DNA of 6,458 nucleotides from Bacteriovoracaceae bacterium (GTDB taxonomy: Bacteria > Bdellovibrionota > Bacteriovoracia > Bacteriovoracales > Bacteriovoracaceae), in NCBI GenBank assembly GCA_023151145.1, contig JAKLJM010000053.1:1-6458 (forward strand), given 5' to 3'. Each line of letters begins with the position of its first letter. Positions within the stretch are counted from its first letter, which is position 1. The translations under genes were made by a program, and so were the position numbers. The notes beneath the pieces were generated by a model. That model was not told the DNA's origin. It searched no databases and worked only from the letters and a program-made list of their open reading frames with translations. This document shows positions 1 through 6,069 of this stretch, one piece after another.

Positions 1-32
1 GCAAGCTAATCAATTAGCGTAGGACAATATAT

Positions 33-302
33 ATGAAATTTGTTAAACCTCTTTCGTTAGTAATTGCTCTTTTATCGCTAAATTCATTTGCAAATGAAGG
101 TGTTATCACCGGGCAAGCTGCTCAAAACCTTTTTGACAATTTAAAAGGTCAGTATGAATACAGTGCAAGCGCCATCGTTTCAGGTTTAAGAATTGATACG
201 ATAACTAGACACGACACCAAGGTATCTTGCGATAAAGAAACTGTAACTTATGCCAACAATAAATCAGAGACTACGATTACTTGTATAAGCTTAATCAAAT
301 AA
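33..302 (+). CDS. Small exported protein of unknown function (89 aa)
   Basis: I do not recognise a family. The N-terminus is a clear Sec signal peptide: basic start (K2, K5), hydrophobic core at residues 7-16 and a likely signal peptidase I site after A20 (SFA|NE). The mature protein would be about 69 residues, predicted soluble and periplasmic or secreted, with a polar Thr/Ser/Asn-rich second half. Its only two cysteines (C66 and C84) could form one disulfide. The start is supported by AGGA at 21-24, eight bases before the ATG. Only 32 bases of upstream sequence are visible, so its promoter cannot be judged. It lies 83 bp before cti on the same strand, but cti seems to have its own promoter, so co-transcription is uncertain. 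The signal peptide and ribosome binding site make it a real gene; its function is unknown. Confidence 0.75.
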   Translation: MKFVKPLSLVIALLSLNSFANEGVITGQAAQNLFDNLKGQYEYSASAIVSGLRIDTITRHDTKVSCDKETVTYANNKSETTITCISLIK

Positions 303-318
303 TACTCCATTTTCGACA

Positions 319-347
319 TTGACTCTCTCATTTCTTGGTCGTTTAAT
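319..347 (+). promoter_or_regulatory. Probable sigma70-type promoter of cti
   Basis: TTGACT at 319-324 (5/6 to the -35 consensus) is followed after exactly 17 bases by TTTAAT at 342-347 (5/6 to the -10 consensus). Transcription would start near 354, leaving a leader of about 32 nt before the cti start. A perfect TATAAT lies directly downstream at 348-353 but is 23 bases from the -35 box, so it would need another -35 element. Assigned by consensus match only. Confidence 0.5.
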
Positions 348-384
348 TATAATGAAATCTGATTAAATACCTAAAGAGAGAGTC
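321..384. repeat. 9-bp inverted repeat spanning the cti promoter and ribosome binding site
   Basis: GACTCTCTC at 321-329 is perfectly complementary to GAGAGAGTC at 376-384, with 46 bases between the arms. The left arm overlaps the proposed -35 box and the right arm is the purine-rich Shine-Dalgarno region of cti. In a read-through transcript from the upstream gene, pairing would hide the cti ribosome binding site. In a transcript starting near 354 the left arm is absent, so the repeat could act only at the DNA level. It may also be chance, because the arms are simple CT/GA sequence. Confidence 0.3.
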
Positions 385-385
385 C

Positions 386-2680
386 ATGATGTTCAAGAAA
401 TTTGTTGTCTCCGTCTTTTTTTCCGCATTTTCTTTTTCTTCAGTAGCAAATGAATATCTTGAAAAAATTCAACCTATTTTTGATAATCGCTGTATTGCTT
501 GTCACAGCTGTCTAAATGGTCCATGCCAACTCAATCTTCAAAACTATGAAGGCTTTGCTCGCGGGGCACATCATCAAAATGTTTATGATGGTACTAGACT
601 TAATAGCGTCCATCCCACCAGACCAAGTATTGATGGAAAAAGTGTTTTAGATTGGAGAAACTTAGGCTTTCATGACTTGAATACATCAAAAAAACTTGAT
701 GAAAACTTATTTTATCAATTCATTGGAGAGAAGCCATTAGAGAAAAAAGACATTCCTTTTAAAACTGTAAAAGAAAGCGCCTTTTGTTTGGATGATCTTG
801 ATCGAACTAAAATACTTTTTTCATTGAATGATAGTTTAAAAATGCCTTATGCTCTACCTCCTATAAATGCAGAAGAAAAGAAGACTATTGGAAGCTGGCT
901 AGAAAAAGGTGCTCCCGGACCAACAAGCCTAAATCCAATTGTAGATAAAAAACAAATTTTAAAATGGGAGAATTTTTTTAATCAAAAAGATGAACGCCAC
1001 AAATTAGTTAGCCGTTATCTCTATGAGCACCTTTTTTTGGCCCATATTTATTTCACCAACAATCAAAAAAATTACTATCGTCTTGTTCGGTCACGCACGC
1101 AATGTCTTAATGGTATCGACGAAATTAACACTAGACGACCTAACGATCCACCCGGTGGAAAGACCTTTTATTATTGCTTAAAACCTTATCAAGCTACAAT
1201 AGTGGCAAAAACTCATCTGCCATTTGAATTCAATGATAATGTCTTAAAAAGACTCAATGACCTATTTTTTAAATCTCAGTGGAAAATTACAACACACAAA
1301 ACTTATGAAGAAAAATATCAGCAAATCCATGCTGAAAATCCTTTTCATGTATTTAGCGATATTCCGGTAAAAGCACGCTATCAATTTCTCTTAGATAATG
1401 CTCACTTTATCGTAAGCACATTTATCAAAGGACCTGTATGTAATGGAAGCATGGCCGTAAACTCAATCCAAGAACAATTTTTTGTCATGTTTATCGATCC
1501 AAAATCTGACAATATGGTTCGCTCAAAAGAATTTGAAAATAAGGCAAAAGAACTACTCATTCTCCCTGGACACTGGGGAAGCGATATAAAGCTAACCGAA
1601 ACCCTGTCGTTGAATAAAACAATTATTAAACATCGAGAAGGCTACCGTAACTTACGAGCAGACTGGATGGTCAAACTATTTCCGGAAGGCTATGACTTAA
1701 ATGATCTTTGGGATGGAGAAGGCCATAACGACAATGCTCTCCTAACCGTTTTTCGCCACGATGATAATGCTAAAGTCACCAAAGGTTTTAAAGGTGATTT
1801 ACCCAAGACATTTTTCTTTCTAGATTACGCTCTTCTTGAAAGATTGGTTTATAACTTAGTCGTAAACTTTGATGTCTACGGAAATATTTCTCATCAAATG
1901 TTAACTCGTATCTATATGGATCTCATTCGAATGGAAGCCGAGGAAATTTTCCTATCTTTCTTACCACCAGAATCGCGCACAACTTTGCGCCAAGATTGGT
2001 ATCGCGGCTTTTTAAGCCAAGCGATGATTGATTATATTTATCCTTTAACTGCAAAAGATCACCCAACAAAAATTAAATATCAAATCCCAAAACTTGCAAA
2101 ATTTGAATTTGTAAAAAAAGTTCTAAGAGAAAGAATTCATCCTAACGTTCGTGGAAATCATGACGTCATCAATTGGAAAACGCTATCAAGCTTAACTTTA
2201 AATGAGAGTATAAGTGATGAAGAAAAAGTCTTAAGAGATCTCTCATCAATTGAAGCGCAAAATGGATTCGAATTTGTAAACTATTTACCAGAAACCTCTT
2301 ACCTACTCGTTCAAAATCAAAACAAAGAAAGTAGCGTCTACACGTTTATTAAAAATCGTGAACACGATAACATCTCTTGGATTTTAGGTGAATCCTTACG
2401 CTTTAATGAAAAGGAAGATCGTCTTACTATACTACCAGGCTTTTTTAGCTATTATCCAAATCAGTTTTTTGTGGTTCAAGCTCATGAGTTAAAACTTTTC
2501 AGAAAAATGGCCCTTGGTGTTGATTCAAAATCAGATTATGAGAGCTTTTTAAAGAAATTTGGAGTCTCTCGAATCTCTCCACAATTTTGGACTGTTTTTG
2601 ATGAGCTCAATCTCATGTATAAGAAGTATCATATACAAGAAGCCGGAGTCCTTGATCTCACTCGTTATGAAATGCACTAA
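386..2680 (+). CDS. cti: Fatty acid cis/trans isomerase, periplasmic haem protein
   Basis: Cti converts cis-unsaturated acyl chains of membrane phospholipids to the trans form in place, stiffening the membrane under solvent, heat or osmotic stress. It is a periplasmic c-type haem protein. The 764 residues match the usual family length. Signal peptide residues 1-21 end at SVA|NE. The haem motif is C36-I-A-C39-H40, followed by C42 and C47 in the family pattern CHxCxxxPCQ. M153 in KMPYALPP, before the WLEKGAP segment, is a candidate distal haem ligand. Family blocks follow: YLYEHLFLAHIYF (211-223), RSRT...TRRPxDPPG (235-257), KTHLPF (275-280), GPVCNG (349-354) and the long core from LWDGEG (441) through TVFRHDD, YALLERL and DVYGN to RIYMDLIRME (about 517). 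C240 and C264 look additional to the relatives I remember. The gene starts ATGATG; GAGAG at 378-382 is three bases from the first ATG and six from the second (389), so the true start may be 389. No lipid-synthesis partner is nearby. Confidence 0.95.
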   Translation: MMFKKFVVSVFFSAFSFSSVANEYLEKIQPIFDNRCIACHSCLNGPCQLNLQNYEGFARGAHHQNVYDGTRLNSVHPTRPSIDGKSVLDWRNLGFHDLNTSKKLDENLFYQFIGEKPLEKKDIPFKTVKESAFCLDDLDRTKILFSLNDSLKMPYALPPINAEEKKTIGSWLEKGAPGPTSLNPIVDKKQILKWENFFNQKDERHKLVSRYLYEHLFLAHIYFTNNQKNYYRLVRSRTQCLNGIDEINTRRPNDPPGGKTFYYCLKPYQATIVAKTHLPFEFNDNVLKRLNDLFFKSQWKITTHKTYEEKYQQIHAENPFHVFSDIPVKARYQFLLDNAHFIVSTFIKGPVCNGSMAVNSIQEQFFVMFIDPKSDNMVRSKEFENKAKELLILPGHWGSDIKLTETLSLNKTIIKHREGYRNLRADWMVKLFPEGYDLNDLWDGEGHNDNALLTVFRHDDNAKVTKGFKGDLPKTFFFLDYALLERLVYNLVVNFDVYGNISHQMLTRIYMDLIRMEAEEIFLSFLPPESRTTLRQDWYRGFLSQAMIDYIYPLTAKDHPTKIKYQIPKLAKFEFVKKVLRERIHPNVRGNHDVINWKTLSSLTLNESISDEEKVLRDLSSIEAQNGFEFVNYLPETSYLLVQNQNKESSVYTFIKNREHDNISWILGESLRFNEKEDRLTILPGFFSYYPNQFFVVQAHELKLFRKMALGVDSKSDYESFLKKFGVSRISPQFWTVFDELNLMYKKYHIQEAGVLDLTRYEMH

Positions 2681-2698
2681 TTCAAGAACTTATAACAC

Positions 2699-2735
2699 CT
2701 AAAGCTGTCTATATTTTAGACAGCTTTAGTAATAA
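2699..2735 (+). terminator. Hairpin terminator after cti
   Basis: CTAAAGCTGTCT (2699-2710) and AGACAGCTTTAG (2718-2729) form a perfect 12-bp stem with a 7-nt A/T loop, 18 bases after the cti stop codon. The following bases are TAATAATTAT, not a true T-run, so as an intrinsic terminator it is imperfect. It may instead work mainly as a 3'-end stabiliser or together with another factor. Confidence 0.6.
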
Positions 2736-2757
2736 TTATCCTCCCACTCTCCTCTGA

Positions 2758-2785
2758 TTGAAGAAAAATTTGAATCGGCTATCTT
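2758..2785 (+). promoter_or_regulatory. Candidate promoter of the metallopeptidase gene
   Basis: TTGAAG at 2758-2763 and TATCTT at 2780-2785 are 16 bases apart, each 4/6 to the sigma70 consensus, between the cti hairpin and the next gene. Transcription would start near 2792, about 39 nt before the ATG. A promoter is expected here because the hairpin at 2699 separates the genes, but the match is modest and a second TTGAAT at 2770 offers an alternative. Confidence 0.3.
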
Positions 2786-2830
2786 TAGGATATTCAACTT
2801 TAAATTCGCCTTTTTTGGGAGATTCTTATT

Positions 2831-3952
2831 ATGAAATTTACAATTATTGCTCCAGTGATCGCTCTTACTTTTACCACATTAATCTCCATCAATGAGGCAC
2901 AAGCAAGTTCAAACATCTGTGACAGCTCTCTACAAAAAATTTGTAAAGATACTGAAGTACAAATGAAAGAAAGAAATTCATACGTAGCAAAACTTAAACA
3001 AGAAATTGCTGCTGAAGCTTCTCAAAAAGCAGCTCCAAGAATTGAAGAAATGAAAAAGAAAGTTAAATCATACCGATTTATTAAGAGAATGATTGAAACA
3101 TTTAAAATTAAAAATCAAGAATTAATGAGATCAGCTAAATTAAGAATCGGCGATATTGAAAGTGTTGTTACCGATAATGGAAACGTTGATAAAATTAAGG
3201 GTTACATGTATCAAGCTATCGATGAAAGTAATTTTGATCAAGCTACTAAATCAGCTTTTAAATCGACAGTTAAAAGTATCGTTGTAGGAAACTTTGGTGA
3301 CTTTATTGAAAAAACTGACTTAGAAAATAATGTTATCGCTCAACTTCTAAGCAATGCTTGTGGAAGTGATGGTTTAGTTGATAATGCTTTTGCCACTACA
3401 CTTAATGAGCAAAAATATGTTCTCATTTGCCCAGGTTTTTTAATTACTTTAAAACAAGCTGCTAGTGATGAAGTGAGATTTAATACAATCCTTCAAGCTA
3501 TCTCACACGAAATGGGTCACCATATTGATAATGGAAAGTTTGGAAATGAACTTTATGCTGATTATTTAAATTGTTTAGCGACAAATCACTCAAGCAGATT
3601 TAACAAAACAAAAGATGATGAAAAATTTTGTAAGAAAAATGAAAAAGATCCAAGCTTATGTCAAAAGAAAGTCACTGAAAGCCATGGTGGTGAATTAGTC
3701 GCTGACCAATGGGGAATTTTAGTTACAGCACTACATGCTAAAGCACAAAGATACTCATTTGCGGACGCTGAACAAATGTTAACTGATTCATGGGTGAAAT
3801 TATGTGGATCTGGTGACGAAGGGATTCACCCATCTGGTGATTTTAGAATTGGAACTCTTATGCCAACGAACCCAAGCATCAACGAAGTCTTAGCTTGTGG
3901 ACAAAAAGAATTAACTGCTCCAGCCTGTACATTCGCTGGCGAAGCAAAATAA
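2831..3952 (+). CDS. Exported zinc metallopeptidase, shortened neprilysin (M13)-like
   Basis: Predicted secreted or periplasmic zinc protease of 373 aa. The signal peptide ends about AQA|SS (25/26). Zinc site: H226-E227-M-G-H230, with E288 of ELVAD as third ligand and D292 behind it. NAF (185-187) matches the substrate-binding NAF/NAY of neprilysin. H333 and R339 in HPSGDFRI match its late catalytic His and substrate-binding Arg. Spacings agree with human neprilysin as I remember it: N to first zinc His 41 in both, zinc His to Glu 62 versus 63, His to Arg 6 in both. C30 and C38 (eight apart) resemble the N-terminal CxDFxxYAC pair; C325, C356 and C366 match C-terminal cysteines. All ten cysteines could pair. 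Residues 39-180 are mostly helical and charged, replacing the much larger family domain (M13 proteins are usually 650-750 aa). GGGAG at 2817-2821, nine bases upstream, supports the start. Generic annotation might say M48-like or hypothetical. Protease activity is near certain; the M13 link is an inference from motifs. Confidence 0.85.
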   Translation: MKFTIIAPVIALTFTTLISINEAQASSNICDSSLQKICKDTEVQMKERNSYVAKLKQEIAAEASQKAAPRIEEMKKKVKSYRFIKRMIETFKIKNQELMRSAKLRIGDIESVVTDNGNVDKIKGYMYQAIDESNFDQATKSAFKSTVKSIVVGNFGDFIEKTDLENNVIAQLLSNACGSDGLVDNAFATTLNEQKYVLICPGFLITLKQAASDEVRFNTILQAISHEMGHHIDNGKFGNELYADYLNCLATNHSSRFNKTKDDEKFCKKNEKDPSLCQKKVTESHGGELVADQWGILVTALHAKAQRYSFADAEQMLTDSWVKLCGSGDEGIHPSGDFRIGTLMPTNPSINEVLACGQKELTAPACTFAGEAK

Positions 3953-3963
3953 TCAACGCACCG

Positions 3964-4009
3964 AAAAGGTTCCAGGAACCCTTTAATAAGGGTTCCTGGA
4001 ACCTTTTTT
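3964..4009. terminator. Long bidirectional intrinsic terminator between convergent genes
   Basis: Arms 3964-3983 and 3988-4007 form a perfect stem of about 20 bp around a TAAT loop. The plus strand ends in six T (4004-4009) and the minus strand in four T (3967-3964). It lies 11 bases after the metallopeptidase stop and 3 bases from the stop of the convergent serine protease gene, so it serves both. Each arm carries GGTTCC-x-GGAACC, itself almost a palindrome. The right arm recurs at 5221-5243. Confidence 0.92.
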
Positions 4010-4010
4010 A
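3988..4010. repeat. 23-bp direct repeat, copy 1 (right half of the bidirectional terminator)
   Basis: The bases from 3988 (AAGGGTTCC...) to 4010 (...TTTTTTA) are identical to 5221-5243. Read on the minus strand this copy begins two bases after the stop codon of the serine protease gene. It is the right arm plus T-run of the terminator, so here it has a complete partner arm at 3964-3983. Confidence 0.9.
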
Positions 4011-4012
4011 TT

Positions 4013-5119
4013 TTAATTACATGTAAATTGCATTTCTGCATTTCCCCAAGTGTCTCTTTTAATGTCGTGTCTAATAAAATAATAAGTATCACCATCCCAA
4101 CTGATCGGACTATCTCCTTTCCAGATGATGCTTGTATCGCTTGAAACTGCACCGTAATAATAGATAGTATTGCGTGTTCTAGCGATTATGAATGATTCTC
4201 CTGACTCTAGGCTGTACCAACCATTCGTTTGCCACTCTTTATCAAGGTTTAAAACATGAAAGGCAACATGAATTTTTTTATGGCATTTATTAGTAGCAAT
4301 CAAATTGAACCAATCTTCTTTTGGTGGAAAAGTATTTTCTTGAACAAAAGTATCATCAGTTACAATTCCCTGTTTCCAACTCAAAATATTGTCGAAGTTC
4401 TCTTGGTCTAGCATCACTCCACCATTCATGAACTCATTTCCCCATGTATGAACACCAACGACCATATCGTTTTGATCATTTTTTCTTAATGAACTTCCAG
4501 ACATGCCACCGTAAGTATCACAGCGATAAGTAGCTTTCCATCCTCCTTCAACTGCTAGTGGGCATTCCACTCCCCACATCGTTCCCTCTTCTTTGTCTCC
4601 AGGATAGCCAATGATTTGAGTGAAATGTTGAACATCAGAGCTTGGTTCATAGACTTTAAAACCTGCCCAACCAATATTATCGCCAATCGCTTCGCTTAAT
4701 TCGATTACGGCATAATCGTATCCTACATCTGCTACTTTATTGATATAGTCTTTATGTAAATAAAGCTTAGTAGCAGCAACGACTCCATAAGGAGTTCTTT
4801 GTCCGTTGATTCTGCCTGGAGCAAAATAGATCGCTTGATAAAACTTTTCTTCACTCTGACTATAAATACAATGAGCAGCAGTAATCACGTGCTTTGGTCC
4901 AATTAAGGTTCCAGTACACATCCCATCACCATTACTGATGATTTGGCCAACAATACGAGCAGGAAATGCAGATGTATCGTAAATTTGTGCCCGCTCGAAC
5001 TCACCAAATACTTTTTTTAATTTTCCCATTCGACCAAAAGACGGCTCATTTAATTTTGCCGCCATTAATGAAGTGGTCATCAAAAAGAAAGAAAAAGCGA
5101 TTGCCAACAAGTTTTTCAT
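4013..5119 (-). CDS. Exported trypsin/V8-like serine protease with C-terminal DUF1036-like domain
   Basis: A 368-residue secreted endopeptidase of the chymotrypsin fold, closest in style to family S1B (glutamyl endopeptidase/V8-like). The signal peptide ends near LMA|AK (20/21), and residues 21 to about 45 look like a short propeptide. The catalytic triad is visible: H83 in TAAHC, D135 in GYDYAVIEL and S207 in GGMSGSS. C68-C84 and C186-C200 are likely disulfides, and GVHTWG (222-227) is the usual strand after the serine. Residues about 268-368 form a second domain with GWYSLESGES, IYYYGAVSSD and a C279/C367 pair. This resembles DUF1036, whose function is unknown; a role in binding substrate or surface is speculation. 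AGGA five bases upstream of the ATG supports the start. I see no convincing promoter in the 127-bp gap upstream. The gene is convergent with the metallopeptidase gene and bracketed by copies of a 23-bp repeat. Substrate specificity cannot be read from the sequence. Confidence 0.9.
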   Translation of the reverse strand: MKNLLAIAFSFFLMTTSLMAAKLNEPSFGRMGKLKKVFGEFERAQIYDTSAFPARIVGQIISNGDGMCTGTLIGPKHVITAAHCIYSQSEEKFYQAIYFAPGRINGQRTPYGVVAATKLYLHKDYINKVADVGYDYAVIELSEAIGDNIGWAGFKVYEPSSDVQHFTQIIGYPGDKEEGTMWGVECPLAVEGGWKATYRCDTYGGMSGSSLRKNDQNDMVVGVHTWGNEFMNGGVMLDQENFDNILSWKQGIVTDDTFVQENTFPPKEDWFNLIATNKCHKKIHVAFHVLNLDKEWQTNGWYSLESGESFIIARTRNTIYYYGAVSSDTSIIWKGDSPISWDGDTYYFIRHDIKRDTWGNAEMQFTCN

Positions 5120-5220
5120 AACTGTCCTTTTAAATAAAAAATAAAGGATACTTATAGAAAATTTATTTGCACTCGCCTATAAATATTAGCAAATGTCAGT
5201 ATTTAAGTTTTGCTTATGCT

Positions 5221-5243
5221 AAGGGTTCCTGGAACCTTTTTTA
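5221..5243. repeat. 23-bp direct repeat, copy 2 (solitary terminator half)
   Basis: Identical to 3988-4010 but without the matching left arm. On the minus strand it starts three bases after the permease stop codon. Alone it can fold into a short hairpin, AAGG and TTC pairing with GAA and CCTT around CTG with one bulged G. This is followed by six T on the plus strand only, so as an intrinsic terminator it faces toward the 3' end of the permease gene rather than away from it. The permease transcript therefore lacks an obvious U-tract terminator here. Confidence 0.85.
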
Positions 5244-5246
5244 GTT

Positions 5247-6068
5247 TTAGGAACTGGCGCTAGAGTAAAACTTTAAAGCAAATTTCCAGAAGCGATGACT
5301 TAAATAAATCAGTGTCGGCGCTAGAATTAATGGCCAAAGTAAATACACTAGATCTGGTGGATTCAAAATCGCACGGGCCGGAATACTTACGACTACACCA
5401 ACGGGAATCACTGTTAATAAGGCCCATTTAAACCAAGCAGAATACATTGAATCAGGTCGCATCCCAAGGCGATAAACCTGCCACCATAAAAATTGTAAAT
5501 TTTCTGAGCGAGTAAAAATCACCGCTGTGGCAGAAAACATAAAGCGCACAGAATAAATAACTGCCAATGAACATGGAATTAAGAAAATGAGCCATAAAAG
5601 TCTTAATGGTTCAAAACTATCTAAACCTTTTAAGCTGTAAACTAACCATGAAAGACCTAAAACTAAATTTCCAAGAATCGCAGTATTAGCTTTTTGCAAA
5701 GTAATCATAAATTGGGAATTAACTGGCTTGGCCAGCAACATATCCAAATCACCTTTGCGCACTTTTTCAGTGATGTTTTCTAAGTTCTCATGAATGATGA
5801 TCATATAAAAAGCATCAATCACAAATAACAAACCTAGAAACACTCGCATTTCTTTTAAACCCCAATCTCCAATTTTGTTAGTGTGTTGGTAGAGAACTTC
5901 AAAAGTTACAATCTGAGCAATATACCAAAAAACATCGGTCACAAATCTAGTAAAAAAATTGGCGCGATATTCAAGATCTGAAATCAAACTGGCTTTAAAC
6001 ATGGCTAAATAAAGAGAAAAATATTTTTTTAAGTTATCCACAAAACTAAGCTTTACTGACGTCATCAT
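5247..6068 (-). CDS. ABC-2 type transporter permease (second membrane subunit)
   Basis: An inner-membrane subunit of an ABC exporter of the ABC-2 family (the paired, uncharacterised COG4587/COG3694-like permeases). From this start it has 273 residues and about six membrane segments: FVTDVFWYIAQIVTFEVL, FLGLLFVIDAFYMIII, AILGNLVLGLSWLVY, LLWLIFLIPCSLAVIYS, WALLTVIPVGVVVSIP and LVYLLWPLILAPTLIYL. Between the second and third lies the family hallmark KVRKGDLDMLLAKPV, and the C-terminus FYSSASS is also typical. I chose the ATG at 6068 because GGGAG (6079-6075) sits six bases upstream and the preceding permease gene stops one base before it, suggesting translational coupling. An earlier in-frame ATG at 6089 would add seven residues (MLERELS) but has only a distant AAAGGG. 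The substrate is unknown; the partner permease is adjacent and the ATPase should lie beyond the right edge. Confidence 0.85.
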   Translation of the reverse strand: MMTSVKLSFVDNLKKYFSLYLAMFKASLISDLEYRANFFTRFVTDVFWYIAQIVTFEVLYQHTNKIGDWGLKEMRVFLGLLFVIDAFYMIIIHENLENITEKVRKGDLDMLLAKPVNSQFMITLQKANTAILGNLVLGLSWLVYSLKGLDSFEPLRLLWLIFLIPCSLAVIYSVRFMFSATAVIFTRSENLQFLWWQVYRLGMRPDSMYSAWFKWALLTVIPVGVVVSIPARAILNPPDLVYLLWPLILAPTLIYLSHRFWKFALKFYSSASS

Positions 6069-6069
6069 A

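Noticed and set aside
348..353. Perfect TATAAT upstream of cti
   Set aside because: No -35-like element lies 16-18 bases upstream; TTGACT is 23 bases away and fits the preceding TTTAAT better. It was kept only as a note.
3826..4152. Minus-strand open frame of 108 codons across the convergent gene ends
   Set aside because: It runs antisense to the metallopeptidase 3' end, through the terminator stem and out of frame in the protease gene. It has no recognisable domain, and both overlapped genes are well supported.
4905..4914. AAGGTTCCAG resembling the terminator repeat, inside the serine protease gene
   Set aside because: Only ten bases match, and they encode part of the conserved TGTLIG segment, so it is explained by coding constraint and chance.
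5120..5220. Possible promoter of the serine protease gene
   Set aside because: Several AT-rich -10-like hexamers exist on the minus strand, but none has a convincing -35 box at the right distance, so none is reported.
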